This document shows, piece by piece, positions 6,657 through 13,426 of a DNA stretch of 13,666 bases (position 1 is its first letter; the number at the start of each line of letters is the position of its first letter). Source of the stretch: Anaerolineae bacterium. GTDB taxonomy: Bacteria; Chloroflexota; Anaerolineae; Aggregatilineales; Phototrophicaceae. The notes beneath the pieces were generated by a model. That model ran no database searches. It had not been told where the DNA came from and was given only the letters and a program-made list of their open reading frames with translations. A program made the translations under genes and the position numbers. The stretch is taken from positions 1 through 13,666 of the forward strand of contig WGEI01000445.1 in NCBI GenBank assembly GCA_015492875.1, in the 5' to 3' direction.

Positions 6657-8450
6657 TTATAGCGGCTTACGCACAAGGAATGAGCCTAAGGCCAGCAAGT
6701 CAATATCACTGTTCTTAAATGTATTGAACGCATCTCGTGGCGTGTTGACAATCGGTTCACCGCGCAAGTTGAAAGATGTGTTTAGTACGATTGGCACGCC
6801 TGTTAGTTGGCCAAAACGCTCTACAATGCCATAGTATCGCGGGTTAGTTGCACGGTCAATAGACTGCAAGCGCCCTGTACCCTCATGGCAAACCGCCGCG
6901 ATTTTGTCCTGTTTATCTTCTTTAATTGGCGCAACCATCAACATATAACGAGGCGCTTCATGCTGCTCTACATCAGGATAATCAAAGTATTCTGCTGCTT
7001 TATCCCGCAACACGACAGGCGCAAAGGGGCGGAACGGCTCGCGGAACTTGATTTTCGTGTTCACGACCTCTTTCATTTCCGCACTGCGTGGGTCGGCCAG
7101 AATACTGCGATTGCCCAATGCGCGCGGCCCCCATTCGAAACGCCCTTGGAAGAAGCCAATCACATTGCGCTTGGTCATTTCTTCTGCCAATATGTCCAGC
7201 ATTTCATCGTCACGCTCGGTATAATCTTCATACTTCACACCAAGATTATCCAGAAAACGCCGAATTTGGTCAGAAGTATACTCTGCGCCCCAATACGCAT
7301 GTGGCATGACCCATTTGCGCGGCTTGCCCAATACCATATGCCACACCCATAAAGCCGCACCTAATGCGCCGCCATCATCGCCAGCTGCTGGTTGGATATA
7401 GATTTCTTCAAACCCGGTTTCATTGAGCAAGCGATAGTTGGCTTTCGTATTGAGCGCGACGCCACCGGCCATAACTAGATGCTTTAAGCCAGTTTCTTCA
7501 TGCAACCGTCTCACAATGGCCAGTAGCGCCTCTTCAGTGACATACTGAATGCTTGCAGCAATATCGGCATAGTATTGATTGCGCTCCATCACCTCACGCT
7601 CGGAAGCACGCTCTGGGTTGGTGTTCATCGTGAAGAATTCGGCGTTAGGATTGCGTGGTGGCCCGAATAAATCAATGAATCGCTGATTGTAACTGTGCTC
7701 TGTGCTGTGATGGAAACTGAAGTAATCCATGTTCAGGGCAAAGCTGCCATCGGCGGGGTTTAGGTGAATGACCTTTTTAATGCGGTCAACATATCGTGGC
7801 TCGCCATAAGGGGCCATACCCATGACTTTGTATTCACCATTATTCACCCGAAAGCCCAGCCATGCCGTGAATGCTGAGTAGAGCAAGCCGAGCGAATGGG
7901 GGAATCGTTGTTCATGGGTGAGGTCAATGCGGTTTTCGCCTTCTTCACCTTCCCAATAGCTACTTGCCCGCCCTAATGTCGTTGTCGTCCATTCCCCAAC
8001 GCCATCAACAGTGAGCACTGCGGCTTCCCGAAAGGGACTGGCAAAAAATGCGCTGGCTGCGTGGCTCATATGATGGTCACAGAATAGGATTTTCTGTCCA
8101 GAAATACCCAAGCGTGTTTGAATCATGCTCTTAATCCACAGCTTTTGCTTAAGCCAATTGAGCATCCCTTCTGTCCATACATCCAATGAGCGCGGGAATG
8201 TGTTGAGCGTGGTGAGCAGAATGCGTTCAAATTTCTCTAATGGCTTTTCATAGAATACGACATAGTCAATATCTTGCGCAGTGATACCTGCTTGTCGTAA
8301 ACAGAAGGCAATAGCTTGTAACGGGAAATCACTGTCATGTTTCTTGCGCGAAAAACGCTCTTCCATTGCCGCCGCGATGAGCGCGCCATCCTGCAACAAT
8401 GCGGCAGCTGCATCATGATAGAAACACGATATACCGAGAATATATGTCAT
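6657..8450 (-). CDS. Carbamoyltransferase (CmcH/TobZ/SxtI type)
   Basis: The 597-residue protein has the two-domain architecture of O-carbamoyltransferases, which make carbamoyl-adenylate from carbamoyl phosphate and ATP and transfer it to an acceptor hydroxyl. The N-terminal Kae1-like ASKHA domain opens with ILGISCFYHDAAAALL. It has the metal-binding His cluster HHMSHAASAF (126-135), TVDGVGEW (147-154), GGVALN (329-334) and GDDGGALGAA (357-366). The C-terminal domain has FQGRFEWGPRALGNRSIL (434-451), FRPFAP (473-478) and LNTSFN (556-561). All signature motifs appear intact, so it should be active. The acceptor is unknown. The ATG lies three bases after the SxtJ-like stop, and AAGG precedes it. 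Association with small membrane proteins suggests a membrane-linked or envelope substrate rather than an antibiotic; no biosynthetic cluster is nearby. Confidence 0.95.
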   Translation of the reverse strand: MTYILGISCFYHDAAAALLQDGALIAAAMEERFSRKKHDSDFPLQAIAFCLRQAGITAQDIDYVVFYEKPLEKFERILLTTLNTFPRSLDVWTEGMLNWLKQKLWIKSMIQTRLGISGQKILFCDHHMSHAASAFFASPFREAAVLTVDGVGEWTTTTLGRASSYWEGEEGENRIDLTHEQRFPHSLGLLYSAFTAWLGFRVNNGEYKVMGMAPYGEPRYVDRIKKVIHLNPADGSFALNMDYFSFHHSTEHSYNQRFIDLFGPPRNPNAEFFTMNTNPERASEREVMERNQYYADIAASIQYVTEEALLAIVRRLHEETGLKHLVMAGGVALNTKANYRLLNETGFEEIYIQPAAGDDGGALGAALWVWHMVLGKPRKWVMPHAYWGAEYTSDQIRRFLDNLGVKYEDYTERDDEMLDILAEEMTKRNVIGFFQGRFEWGPRALGNRSILADPRSAEMKEVVNTKIKFREPFRPFAPVVLRDKAAEYFDYPDVEQHEAPRYMLMVAPIKEDKQDKIAAVCHEGTGRLQSIDRATNPRYYGIVERFGQLTGVPIVLNTSFNLRGEPIVNTPRDAFNTFKNSDIDLLALGSFLVRKPL

Positions 8451-8453
8451 ACC

Positions 8454-8684
8454 TTAACCTTGCTCTCTGGCAGACTGTAAATCATTAGGCACGGGAGGGC
8501 GCTCCAGCCACTCTGCTCGTGGTGACTTTTTTCGTAAGGGGTCGCTTAATAAGCTAGATGCTAGTCCAAAGGGCATCAAAATCGTGAAATAGAAAATACC
8601 CAGAATTGTACGCCCGACAACGTCACCATTAATTGCAGCAATTATATTAAGGCGTCGCCATGCTAAGCGGTTAATTTCGCGCAT
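8454..8684 (-). CDS. Short SxtJ-like membrane protein
   Basis: The 76-residue protein has one or two hydrophobic segments (about residues 22-46) within RTILGIFYFTILMPFGLASS, followed by SDPLRKK and EWLERP. This resembles the C-terminal block of SxtJ-family proteins as I recall it (a helix with a mid-helix Pro, then a DPL-basic motif and an aromatic tail), but full SxtJ proteins are longer, near 130 residues. The protein would be a short version lacking the N-terminal helices. GGGAG precedes the ATG by eight bases. It is the promoter-proximal gene, three bases before the carbamoyltransferase. The family link is moderate. Confidence 0.75.
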   Translation of the reverse strand: MREINRLAWRRLNIIAAINGDVVGRTILGIFYFTILMPFGLASSLLSDPLRKKSPRAEWLERPPVPNDLQSAREQG

Positions 8685-8725
8685 GGAGTGCTCCCGAATA
8701 GTATCATCAGTTCAAACAGCGCGTG

Positions 8726-8754
8726 ATTATAGCATAGCTAACCCCTTCTTGTAG
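8726..8754 (-). promoter_or_regulatory. Promoter of the carbamoyltransferase operon
   Basis: A perfect TATAAT (8731-8726) is preceded by TGC, an extended -10. The weak -35 is CTACAA (8754-8749) at 17 bases. Transcription would start near 8719, about 35 bases before the first gene. Confidence 0.75.
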
Positions 8755-8790
8755 AGATGAAGACCATAAGACAGCAGTGCCTACCTCAGT

Positions 8791-8824
8791 CATCATATGT
8801 GAAAAATACACAACAAATATGATG
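8791..8824. promoter_or_regulatory. Inverted repeat in the divergent intergenic region
   Basis: CATCATAT (8791-8798) and ATATGATG (8817-8824) are perfect 8-bp inverted arms with an 18-base A-rich spacer. They lie between the divergent carbamoyltransferase operon and the leucine dehydrogenase gene. The spacing fits a dimeric or paired regulator site, but no known operator consensus is recognised. On the plus strand a possible -10, TATAAA, starts at 8842 without a good -35, so the dehydrogenase promoter is unresolved. Confidence 0.35.
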
Positions 8825-8900
8825 TAAAATGCACAATGGGGTATAAATAACGAAGCGTTTTGGACTATTGTGTAAGAAACAAAGTAAGCCAAAAGGATAA

Positions 8901-9968
8901 ATGGCGGTGTTTGATACAGTCGCATATTTGGTTGAGCACGAGCATGAAAAGTTAGTCTATGTCAATGAGCGAGAAACGGGATTGCGCACAATTATCGCTA
9001 TCCATAATACTGTGCGCGGGCCGTCCTTAGGTGGTTGTCGCCTTTGGCACTACGATGCTTATAACGACGCTCTGTTAGATGTGCTTCGCCTTTCAGAGGG
9101 GATGTCATATAAAGCTGCGATGGCGAACTTGCCTCTTGGCGGTGGTAAATCAGTCATTATCGCCGATGGTAAGGAAGATGATCCTGTGCTTCGCAAAGAG
9201 CGTTTTGCCGCTTTTGGTGAAGTTGTAGAGAGTTTAGACGGTCGCTATATCACTGCCGAAGATGTAGGCACAACGACGTCAGATATGGTCATCGTTCGTG
9301 AACACACAAAACATGTTACTGGTTTGCCGGAAGATATGGGTGGCAGCGGTGACCCATCCCCTGTAACAGCGCTTGGTGTATTTCGCAGTATGCAAGCCAT
9401 GATTGAAGATGTGTTAAATCGTGATAACTTCGATGGCTTGAAGGTCAGCATACAAGGGATGGGGAAGGTTGGCAGTGCCCTCGCTAAGCACTTGACTGAA
9501 GCGGGCGCGACCGTTATCGGCACAGATGTTAACGAAGCCTCTATTGAACGTGCTCGCCAATTAGGGGTGCAAATTGTCCCCACAGAAGAGATATTCGATG
9601 TTGAGGCAGATATTTTTGCCCCCTGTGCACTTGGCGCTGTTTTGAACGACGACACCATCCCGCGCCTGAGGTGTAAAATCGTCACAGGAGCGGCGAACAA
9701 TCAATTAGCCGAGCCGCGTCATGCCGATATGCTCCATGAGCGCGGCATTGCCTATGGGGTAGATTATGTGGTTAATGGCGGTGGCTTGATCAATGTGTAC
9801 CATGAAATTATAGGCTATAACCGCGAAGCCGCTTTGTCTGCTGCATCCAACATCTACCACACTGTAAAACGCATCAATGAAATGGCACAACGCGAACATA
9901 TCACAACATATGCCGCTGCAGACCGCCTCGCCCGTGAAGCGCTGAAACCGCAAGCGATGGCGCATTAA
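8901..9968 (+). CDS. Leucine dehydrogenase family (Leu/Val/Phe dehydrogenase)
   Basis: The 355-residue protein matches NAD-dependent leucine dehydrogenases, which reversibly deaminate branched-chain amino acids to 2-oxo acids. In order: GPSLGGCRLW (40-49), the catalytic Lys regions MSYKAA (K71) and LPLGGGKSVI (K83), AEDVGTT with the catalytic Asp D121, GGSGDPSPVTA, the NAD-binding GMGKVG (186-191) with acidic D209, IFAPCALGAVLNDDTIP, and VTGAANNQL. The C-terminal YVVNGGGLINV and GYNREAA are also typical. Length and motifs are complete. Valine dehydrogenases share these motifs, so Leu over Val is not proven. AAAAGGA lies immediately before the ATG. This is the only complete plus-strand gene, divergent from the carbamoyltransferase operon and convergent with argH. 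Confidence 0.93.
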   Translation: MAVFDTVAYLVEHEHEKLVYVNERETGLRTIIAIHNTVRGPSLGGCRLWHYDAYNDALLDVLRLSEGMSYKAAMANLPLGGGKSVIIADGKEDDPVLRKERFAAFGEVVESLDGRYITAEDVGTTTSDMVIVREHTKHVTGLPEDMGGSGDPSPVTALGVFRSMQAMIEDVLNRDNFDGLKVSIQGMGKVGSALAKHLTEAGATVIGTDVNEASIERARQLGVQIVPTEEIFDVEADIFAPCALGAVLNDDTIPRLRCKIVTGAANNQLAEPRHADMLHERGIAYGVDYVVNGGGLINVYHEIIGYNREAALSAASNIYHTVKRINEMAQREHITTYAAADRLAREALKPQAMAH

Positions 9969-9990
9969 AAATACGCCGAACGAGCTTAAA

Positions 9991-10022
9991 AAGATGGGGC
10001 ATAGTATTTTGTGCCCCATCTT
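9991..10022. terminator. Bidirectional terminator between leucine dehydrogenase and argH
   Basis: A perfect 11-bp stem AAGATGGGGCA/TGCCCCATCTT (9991-10001 with 10012-10022) with a 10-base loop lies between the convergent stops. On the minus strand it ends in TTTTT, a good argH terminator. On the plus strand the tail CTATTTAT is weaker. Confidence 0.9.
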
Positions 10023-10026
10023 CTAT

Positions 10027-11397
10027 TTATGTATTCAATAACCCTTTCGCTTGGGTAATTTGTGTTGCAACTGAGCTGGGCGCTGTTCCACCTAACGCTT
10101 CTCTCCGCGTTACTGCTGCCTCAAAATCGAAAACTTCCACCACATCATCGGTGAAAAGCTCTGAAATACGCTTCAAGCGCGGCAGAGGAATTTCTGATAG
10201 TTTACATTGCTCAGCCTCTGCAACTCGTACAACTTCCCCCACAACGTGATGTGCTTGGCGGAAGGGCAACCCCTTCTTCACCAGATAATCCGCTAAATCT
10301 GTTGCGAGTAACTCCTCATCCAACGCCGCTAGCATACGCTCTTTGTTAATGCGTAAGGTATGGATAACTGCGGTGACTACAGGTAGCAGTTTTTGCAATG
10401 TGTCCACCGCATCAAAGAGCGCCTCTTTATCCTCTTGTAAATCCTTGTTATAGCCACTAGGTAGCCCTTTAAGCGTTGTTAAAAGCCCTGTTAAGTGACC
10501 AATGAGCCGCCCTGCTTTACCCCTTGCCAATTCCATTGGGTCTGCATTACGTTTCTGCGGCATTAAGCTAGAACCAGTGCTGTAACGGTCATCGAGGGCG
10601 ACGAAGCCGAATAGAGGATTGCTATATAAGATAATGTCTTCAGCGAAGCGGCTTAAGTGCACCCCCAATAGGGCTAATGTGAATAGCATTTCCGCCACAA
10701 AATCGCGGTCGCTGACAGCATCTAAACTATTCATGCTGATACTATCAAACCCCATCGCTTCTGCTAGTTTGACGCGGTTAATGGCGTAGGGCGTACCTGC
10801 CAGCGCGCCCGACCCCAACGGGGAGATATTGGTGCGTTGTAATGCCCCTTGCAAACGCTCTCTATCTCGCATCAGCATCCAAAAGAAGCTCATCAACCAG
10901 TGCCCTACCGTAATCGGTTGTGCTGGCTGCAAATGCGTATAACCGGGCATGAGTGTCGCTATATGGGCTTCCGCCTGTTCAACGAGTGCTGCTTGTGTCT
11001 GCACGATCAGTTTTTCTATGTCGTGGATAGCATCCCGTACCCACAAGCGGAAATCTGTAGCGACTTGGTCATTACGACTGCGCCCGGTATGCAACTTGCC
11101 GCCCACATCGCCAACAATTTCCGTCAATCTCCTCTCCACAGCGGTGTGAATATCCTCATCACTATCAGTGAAGACGAATGTCCCATTATCGAACTCATTG
11201 AGCACTTGCTCTAAGCCTTTGATAAGGGTTTCCGCTTCTTCTTGGGTAATTACCCCCGCTTCAGCAATGGCTTGCGCATAAGCCATACTGCCACGAATAT
11301 CTTGCGCATACATGCGTTTATCAAATGGCAAACTGTCATTGAGCGCCCGTAAATCCTCATCTGTTGGTTGGCTAAAACGCCCGCCCCATAAAGTCAT
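10027..11397 (-). CDS. argH: Argininosuccinate lyase
   Basis: ArgH cleaves argininosuccinate to arginine and fumarate, the last step of arginine synthesis. The 456 residues match the usual length. The N-terminus is MTLWGGRFSQPTDED. Fumarase/aspartase-superfamily regions are present: TGRSRNDQ (104-111), GYTHLQPAQPIT (152-163) and the flexible signature loop GSSLMPQKRNAD (275-286), where most homologues read GSSIMPQKKNPD. The mobile-loop Ser and the Lys of MPQK are kept. A GGGAGG site lies four bases before the ATG. It follows argG with an 80-base gap holding a hairpin terminator and a tandem repeat, so read-through controls its level. Confidence 0.97.
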   Translation of the reverse strand: MTLWGGRFSQPTDEDLRALNDSLPFDKRMYAQDIRGSMAYAQAIAEAGVITQEEAETLIKGLEQVLNEFDNGTFVFTDSDEDIHTAVERRLTEIVGDVGGKLHTGRSRNDQVATDFRLWVRDAIHDIEKLIVQTQAALVEQAEAHIATLMPGYTHLQPAQPITVGHWLMSFFWMLMRDRERLQGALQRTNISPLGSGALAGTPYAINRVKLAEAMGFDSISMNSLDAVSDRDFVAEMLFTLALLGVHLSRFAEDIILYSNPLFGFVALDDRYSTGSSLMPQKRNADPMELARGKAGRLIGHLTGLLTTLKGLPSGYNKDLQEDKEALFDAVDTLQKLLPVVTAVIHTLRINKERMLAALDEELLATDLADYLVKKGLPFRQAHHVVGEVVRVAEAEQCKLSEIPLPRLKRISELFTDDVVEVFDFEAAVTRREALGGTAPSSVATQITQAKGLLNT

Positions 11398-11412
11398 ATA
11401 GCCTCCCTCATC

Positions 11413-11432
11413 TAGGTCAATTTAGGTCAATT
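11413..11432. repeat. Tandem 10-bp repeat before argH
   Basis: Two exact adjacent copies of TAGGTCAATT (11413-11422 and 11423-11432) lie in the argG-argH gap. On the minus strand they read AATTGACCTA twice, between the argG terminator and the argH ribosome-binding site. Each copy contains TTGACC, but there is no room for a matching -10 before argH. Confidence 0.7.
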
Positions 11433-11433
11433 G

Positions 11434-11463
11434 AAAAAGGGGTATCAGAAAATCCGATACCCC
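11434..11463 (-). terminator. Hairpin terminator between argG and argH
   Basis: The stem GGGGTATC/GATACCCC (11463-11456 with 11446-11439) has a 9-base loop and is followed by TTTTTC on the minus strand. It starts 14 bases after the argG stop. It should reduce, but need not abolish, transcription into argH. Confidence 0.85.
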
Positions 11464-11477
11464 CAAATGTTGAATCA

Positions 11478-12749
11478 CTAGTCCCGTTTGAACTTGCTGT
11501 AATCCGGCGCACGATAACGGCTTTTTCCACCGCCTTCAATAGCGAGCAAGGCCTCAACCTTTAGCGGCAGGCCGAATAAATGGATGAAGCCTTCCGCGTC
11601 TTGTTGGTTATAAACATCTTCCTCACCAAACGATGCATAATCTTCACGATACAAGCTGTATGGACTGCGCCGCCCCGCAACAATGATATTGCCTTTATAC
11701 AGTTTCAGCCGCACTTCGCCAGTGACGTTCTGTTGCGTCACCTGCACAAAAGCGTCCATCGCTTCCCGCAGTTTGGTATACCATAGGCCGTTGTAGACCA
11801 ATTCCGCATATTTCACGGCGATTGTATCTTTGAAATGCATTGTGTACTTATCGAGGCAAATGCTTTCAAGGGCTTGATGTGCGCGACGGATAACTGTGCC
11901 CGCCGGGGTTTCATATACGCCGCGGCTCTTCATACCAACAAGGCGATTTTCTACAATGTCAATCCGCCCCACGCCATGCTCACCAGCCAACTTATTCAAT
12001 CGAACGAATAACTCGACTGGCCCCAGCCGCTCACCATCAATGCTGACAGGCACACCCTGCTCAAACCCAATTGTAATGTAAGCGGGTTCATCTGGGGCTT
12101 CTTCTGGGCTGACCGATAGCTTAAACATCGTTGGTTCAGGCTCATTCCACGGATTTTCTAAGAGGCCGCCCTCATGACTTAAGTGGAAAATGTTGCGGTC
12201 ACGGCTGTAAATATCACGCTCAGTTTGCGCTACAGGCACATTGAACTCGGCGGCATAAGCTAGTGCATCCTCACGGCTGCGAATATCCCATTCACGCCAT
12301 GGTGCAATCACCTGTAGTTTGGGGTTCAGCGCCATCACAGTGAGTTCAAAACGCACTTGGTCATTGCCCTTGCCCGTGCACCCATGAGCGATGGCATCTG
12401 CGCCCTCTGCTTCTGCGATTTCTACGAGATGCTTAGCAATGAGCGGGCGTGCGAAGGATGTGCCTAACAGGTATTCACGCTCATAGACCGCGCCCGCTTG
12501 CATGGTCGGGAAGACAAAATCCCGCAGGAACTCTTCGCGCAAATCCCGTATATAAAGTTTGGAAGCGCCCGACTGAGTAGCCTTTTCCTCAAGCCCATCG
12601 AGTTCTTCTTCTTGCCCTAAATCTGCTGTAAAACAAATAACCTCACAATCGCCGTAGTTGTTGCGTAGCCAAGGCACAATAACTGATGTATCTAGCCCCC
12701 CGCTGTATGCCAGAACCACTTTTTTCACATTGGGTTTTTGCTTTGCCAT
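11478..12749 (-). CDS. argG: Argininosuccinate synthase
   Basis: ArgG joins citrulline and aspartate with ATP to give argininosuccinate, AMP and PPi. The 423-residue protein has the N-type PP-loop AYSGGLDTS (SGGLDTS at 16-22), the segment AHGCTGKGNDQVRFE (121-135), and downstream GEHGVGRIDIVENRLVG and SRGVYETPAG, all typical. The ATG at 12749 is chosen because AGGAG lies eight bases before it; an in-frame TTG two codons earlier has poorer spacing. The gene is preceded by an Arg-rich leader peptide and an attenuator terminator, so arginine supply is predicted to control it. argH lies downstream. No argininosuccinate-independent arg genes are in the window. Confidence 0.97.
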   Translation of the reverse strand: MAKQKPNVKKVVLAYSGGLDTSVIVPWLRNNYGDCEVICFTADLGQEEELDGLEEKATQSGASKLYIRDLREEFLRDFVFPTMQAGAVYEREYLLGTSFARPLIAKHLVEIAEAEGADAIAHGCTGKGNDQVRFELTVMALNPKLQVIAPWREWDIRSREDALAYAAEFNVPVAQTERDIYSRDRNIFHLSHEGGLLENPWNEPEPTMFKLSVSPEEAPDEPAYITIGFEQGVPVSIDGERLGPVELFVRLNKLAGEHGVGRIDIVENRLVGMKSRGVYETPAGTVIRRAHQALESICLDKYTMHFKDTIAVKYAELVYNGLWYTKLREAMDAFVQVTQQNVTGEVRLKLYKGNIIVAGRRSPYSLYREDYASFGEEDVYNQQDAEGFIHLFGLPLKVEALLAIEGGGKSRYRAPDYSKFKRD

Positions 12750-12782
12750 CAACAATTCTCCTGTAGTGATAGGTTGTTAAAT

Positions 12783-12810
12783 AAAAAAACCTCGGAGATT
12801 TTCCGAGGTT
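12783..12810 (-). terminator. Attenuator terminator before argG
   Basis: A perfect 9-bp stem AACCTCGGA/TCCGAGGTT (12810-12802 with 12796-12788) with a 5-base loop is followed by seven T on the minus strand. It ends about 35 bases before the argG start and 25 bases after the leader-peptide stop. It is placed inside the argG 5' region, not after a full gene, so it acts as an attenuator. Confidence 0.93.
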
Positions 12811-12834
12811 CGTGCGCTTAACCTGCTGCTATTC

Positions 12835-12924
12835 TTAGTCTCCAGCCGTGCCAAAACGCTCGAACCTCATAGAGGTACGGCGACGACGGATACGGCGGGT
12901 GCGAATAGCAGTTAAATTCATCAT
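12835..12924 (-). CDS. Arginine-rich leader peptide of argG
   Basis: The 29-residue ORF begins MMNLTAIRTRRIRRRRTS and contains nine Arg, at positions 8, 10, 11, 13-16, 20 and 23. Seven of them fall within nine codons. The codons are mostly CGT and CGC, with one AGG. It lies directly downstream of a consensus promoter and ends 24 bases before the argG terminator hairpin. No Shine-Dalgarno is possible because the region before the ATG is the promoter, so translation would start on a leaderless transcript. The density of Arg codons immediately before an arginine biosynthesis gene, plus the alternative hairpins, supports a leader-peptide role. A chance ORF is unlikely. Confidence 0.85.
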   Translation of the reverse strand: MMNLTAIRTRRIRRRRTSMRFERFGTAGD

Positions 12925-12930
12925 GGCGCT

Positions 12931-12958
12931 AAAATACCACACAATTATCATCTGTCAA
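12931..12958 (-). promoter_or_regulatory. Promoter of the argG leader
   Basis: The -35 is a perfect TTGACA (12958-12953), the spacer is 16 bases and the -10 is TATTTT (12936-12931) preceded by TGG (extended -10). The seventh base after the -10 is the A of the leader-peptide ATG (12924), the expected start site. The -35 begins only eight bases after the response regulator stop. Confidence 0.75.
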
Positions 12959-12966
12959 GCGCTTGG

Positions 12967-13359
12967 TCATACATCTGCCGCTTGCGATGGCAAAAGGTTC
13001 AATGACCGTAAATTGTCCAACAGGTGCGATGTGGCGTAAATGTCTTTAGGGATGAAATCTTCAGCCCCCACTTCAAAGCCCTTCATCGTGTGGTCTGGGT
13101 CATCTGCTGCGGTTAACATGAAGACGGGAATATCCGCTGTCATGGCGTTTCGCTTTAAGCGACGGCACACCTGATACCCGTCCATCTTAGGCATGTTCAC
13201 ATCGAGGACTATGACATCAGGTGTGTGCTCTACAGCTAAACGCAATCCTTCATTGCCATCTTTGGCGATTAACACCTCAATCTTGTGTTCTTGCAGTTTG
13301 CTGGCCAATGATTGTGCTTGTGTTGGACTATCTTCTACAATGAGTACCGTGACTGTCAT
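12967..13359 (-). CDS. Single-domain response regulator (CheY-like)
   Basis: The 130-residue protein is a stand-alone receiver domain. It has the acidic pair E9 and D10 in LIVEDSPTQA, the phosphoacceptor D53 in VIVLDVNMPKMDGYQ, T83 in MLTAADD and K105 in FIPKD. No output domain follows, so it probably acts through protein contact or phosphotransfer. The VEDSPTQA start is common in receivers linked to hybrid kinases and chemotaxis or pilus systems. The ATG at 13359 is chosen because AGAGG lies just upstream; an in-frame GTG at 13392 would add 11 residues but has no such site. No kinase gene is in the window. There is no terminator before the argG promoter, so some of its transcripts may enter the argG leader. 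Confidence 0.93.
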   Translation of the reverse strand: MTVTVLIVEDSPTQAQSLASKLQEHKIEVLIAKDGNEGLRLAVEHTPDVIVLDVNMPKMDGYQVCRRLKRNAMTADIPVFMLTAADDPDHTMKGFEVGAEDFIPKDIYATSHLLDNLRSLNLLPSQAADV

Positions 13360-13399
13360 GTTTACCTCTATAACGCAACTTAACCCTATCACTGACCTT

Positions 13400-13405
13400 A
13401 TTCTA
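13400..13405 (-). promoter_or_regulatory. Extended -10 promoter of the response regulator
   Basis: TGTTAGAAT contains a TGn extension and a TAGAAT -10. Seventeen bases upstream there is only GATTAA as a -35. Transcription would start near 13393, about 35 bases before the ATG. Confidence 0.5.
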
Positions 13406-13426
13406 ACAGAATTTAGCTACCATTAA

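Larger units (their letters stand above)
12783..12924 (-). promoter_or_regulatory. Arginine attenuator (leader segments 1-4)
   Basis: Four alternating segments are visible. Segment 1 is ACCTC (12876-12872, codons 17-18 of the leader peptide). Segment 2 is GAGGTTCG (12868-12861, codons 19-22). Segment 3 is CGAACCTC (12812-12805) and segment 4 is the terminator 3' arm. Segments 1 and 2 form a 5-bp protector hairpin. Segments 2 and 3 form a perfect 8-bp antiterminator that extends past one mismatch through GCG, a G-U and two more pairs. Segments 3 and 4 form the terminator. The Arg-codon run (codons 8-16) ends exactly at segment 1, so a ribosome stalled there would cover segment 1, free segment 2 and prevent termination. 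With ample arginine the ribosome reaches segment 2 and the terminator forms. The mechanism is inferred from base pairing. Confidence 0.85.

Noticed and set aside
6807..7352. Plus-strand ORF of 181 codons opposite the carbamoyltransferase
   Set aside because: It is antisense to conserved carbamoyltransferase motifs and has no family pattern, so it is a shadow frame.
8707..8925. Minus-strand ORF of 72 codons in the divergent intergenic region
   Set aside because: It overlaps the start of the dehydrogenase gene and the promoter of the carbamoyltransferase operon, has no good SD and no recognisable protein pattern.
9245..9700. Minus-strand ORF of 151 codons opposite the leucine dehydrogenase
   Set aside because: The plus-strand frame has every dehydrogenase motif; this one has none and is Ser/Thr/Pro-rich, as shadow frames often are.
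12848..13039. Plus-strand ORF of 63 codons across the argG leader
   Set aside because: It runs antisense to the Arg-rich leader peptide and the promoter, has no SD and no recognisable protein features. The Arg attenuator explains the region better.
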